From positions 5,404,001-5,468,000 of the forward strand of contig NC_080558.1 of assembly GCF_030253575.1 (NCBI RefSeq): 64,000 bases of DNA, in the 5' to 3' direction. Of the stretch, positions 63,417-64,000 are shown in pieces. Position numbers and translations under genes: made by a program. Origin of the DNA: Rhododendron vialii. Its lineage: Eukaryota; Streptophyta; Magnoliopsida; Ericales; Ericaceae. Within the stretch, counting starts at the first letter, position 1. Every line of letters starts with the position of its first letter. The notes under the pieces are model-generated. The model worked only from the letters and a program-made list of their open reading frames with translations. It did no database searches and was not told the DNA's origin.

Positions 63417-64000
63417 TACCCACATGGTGAATAGTTGATTTAGAAATAAAGTTTAGTGCTTTCATAGCTTAAGAAACAGAGACGATTGATGCGAGTAGAT
63501 TGATAGTTAATTGGTAAGTACCATATACTTTCGTGCATTTGACAATGACGGGTATTCAAATCCCACTAACTTCATGCGTACCTACCACAAAGAACAAAGC
63601 CATTTATGAACTCCTAATGACCAAATTAGAGAAGAAAATGTGTACAAGATGATGTTAAAAGTTTAGCTATGGCTCTTCTAGCAGCTTATAGCATGCGGTC
63701 GAAAACTTGAAGAACGAAATCTAAAAAAATTTGTATTACACGCGTACATAGTATCATAATGAAAATAACAAACAACCATATGCAAGAAAAATTTGGTGTA
63801 ATGAGAATAAATTTGGTCCATATATTCAATACCATGGATAAAATTAAAGTATATTTTTTCTAATTGCATAACAAACTATAAAAAAAACATTATGACAATA
63901 GTTTTTAGTACCTCCGTCCATGTTAAGAAGCCGTCACTCCAACCCGTTTGAAATAACATGGGTACAATGATAACAAAATCTAGTGATAAAGAATAGTCTG
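63417..64000. other. Intergenic to right edge, no supported gene
   Basis: AT-rich; no domain, repeat or RNA gene recognised. Confidence 0.4.

Overview
The window is plant nuclear DNA, most likely from a eudicot. The evidence is GT-AG introns in AT-rich sequence, plant-specific families (a plant TPR protein, a plant C2-domain protein, a CYP716 P450 fragment, the PB1 domain of a NIN-like protein), and abundant plant-type transposons: Ty1-copia, L1-like LINEs with a C-terminal RNase H, and CACTA, hAT, Mutator-like and Tourist-like elements. I cannot name the species.

Layout. 0-3.5 kb: minus-strand TPR gene, cut by the left edge. 3.6-7.5 kb: intergenic, with MITE-like elements. 7.56-9.06 kb: single-exon C2-domain gene on the plus strand. 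9.1-13.9 kb: LINE, LTR and MITE debris ending in a tandem repeat. 13.9-45 kb: a local gene family (A, B, C, D and a truncated copy) encoding small proteins with two EF hands and a ZZ-like zinc finger. These genes lie among nested LINEs, a long inverted repeat and two diverged copies of an approximately 6-kb segment (21.3-27.4 and 37.2-42.9 kb). 45.2-46.7 kb: CACTA element. 47.6-50.3 kb: foldback and tandem-repeat DNA, then head-to-head fragments of a CYP716 P450 and a NIN-like protein PB1 domain. 51-52.9 kb: a hAT-like element and a tRNA-derived SINE. 53.57-59.26 kb: a complete-length Ty1-copia element on the minus strand with two LTRs and a 5-bp target duplication, but a broken gag-pol. It lies between two copies of an 0.85-kb repeat. 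60.5-64 kb: more LTR, MITE and LINE remnants.

The main biology is the EF-hand/ZZ family. Genes A and D pair an almost complete first exon with a second exon encoding a short basic tail (RRTKK core). The B/C locus instead uses different downstream exons, and C ends in a CaaX-like CTIM. B and C could be two genes or one two-module gene. Such proteins would be expected to bind Ca2+ and zinc; the different tails suggest different membrane or partner targeting, which is inference. The intact-looking genes are TPR (partial), C2, A, D and C; B is intact in its first exon. Everything else is transposon-derived, fragmentary or low-complexity. All splice sites were read by eye and have no transcript support.
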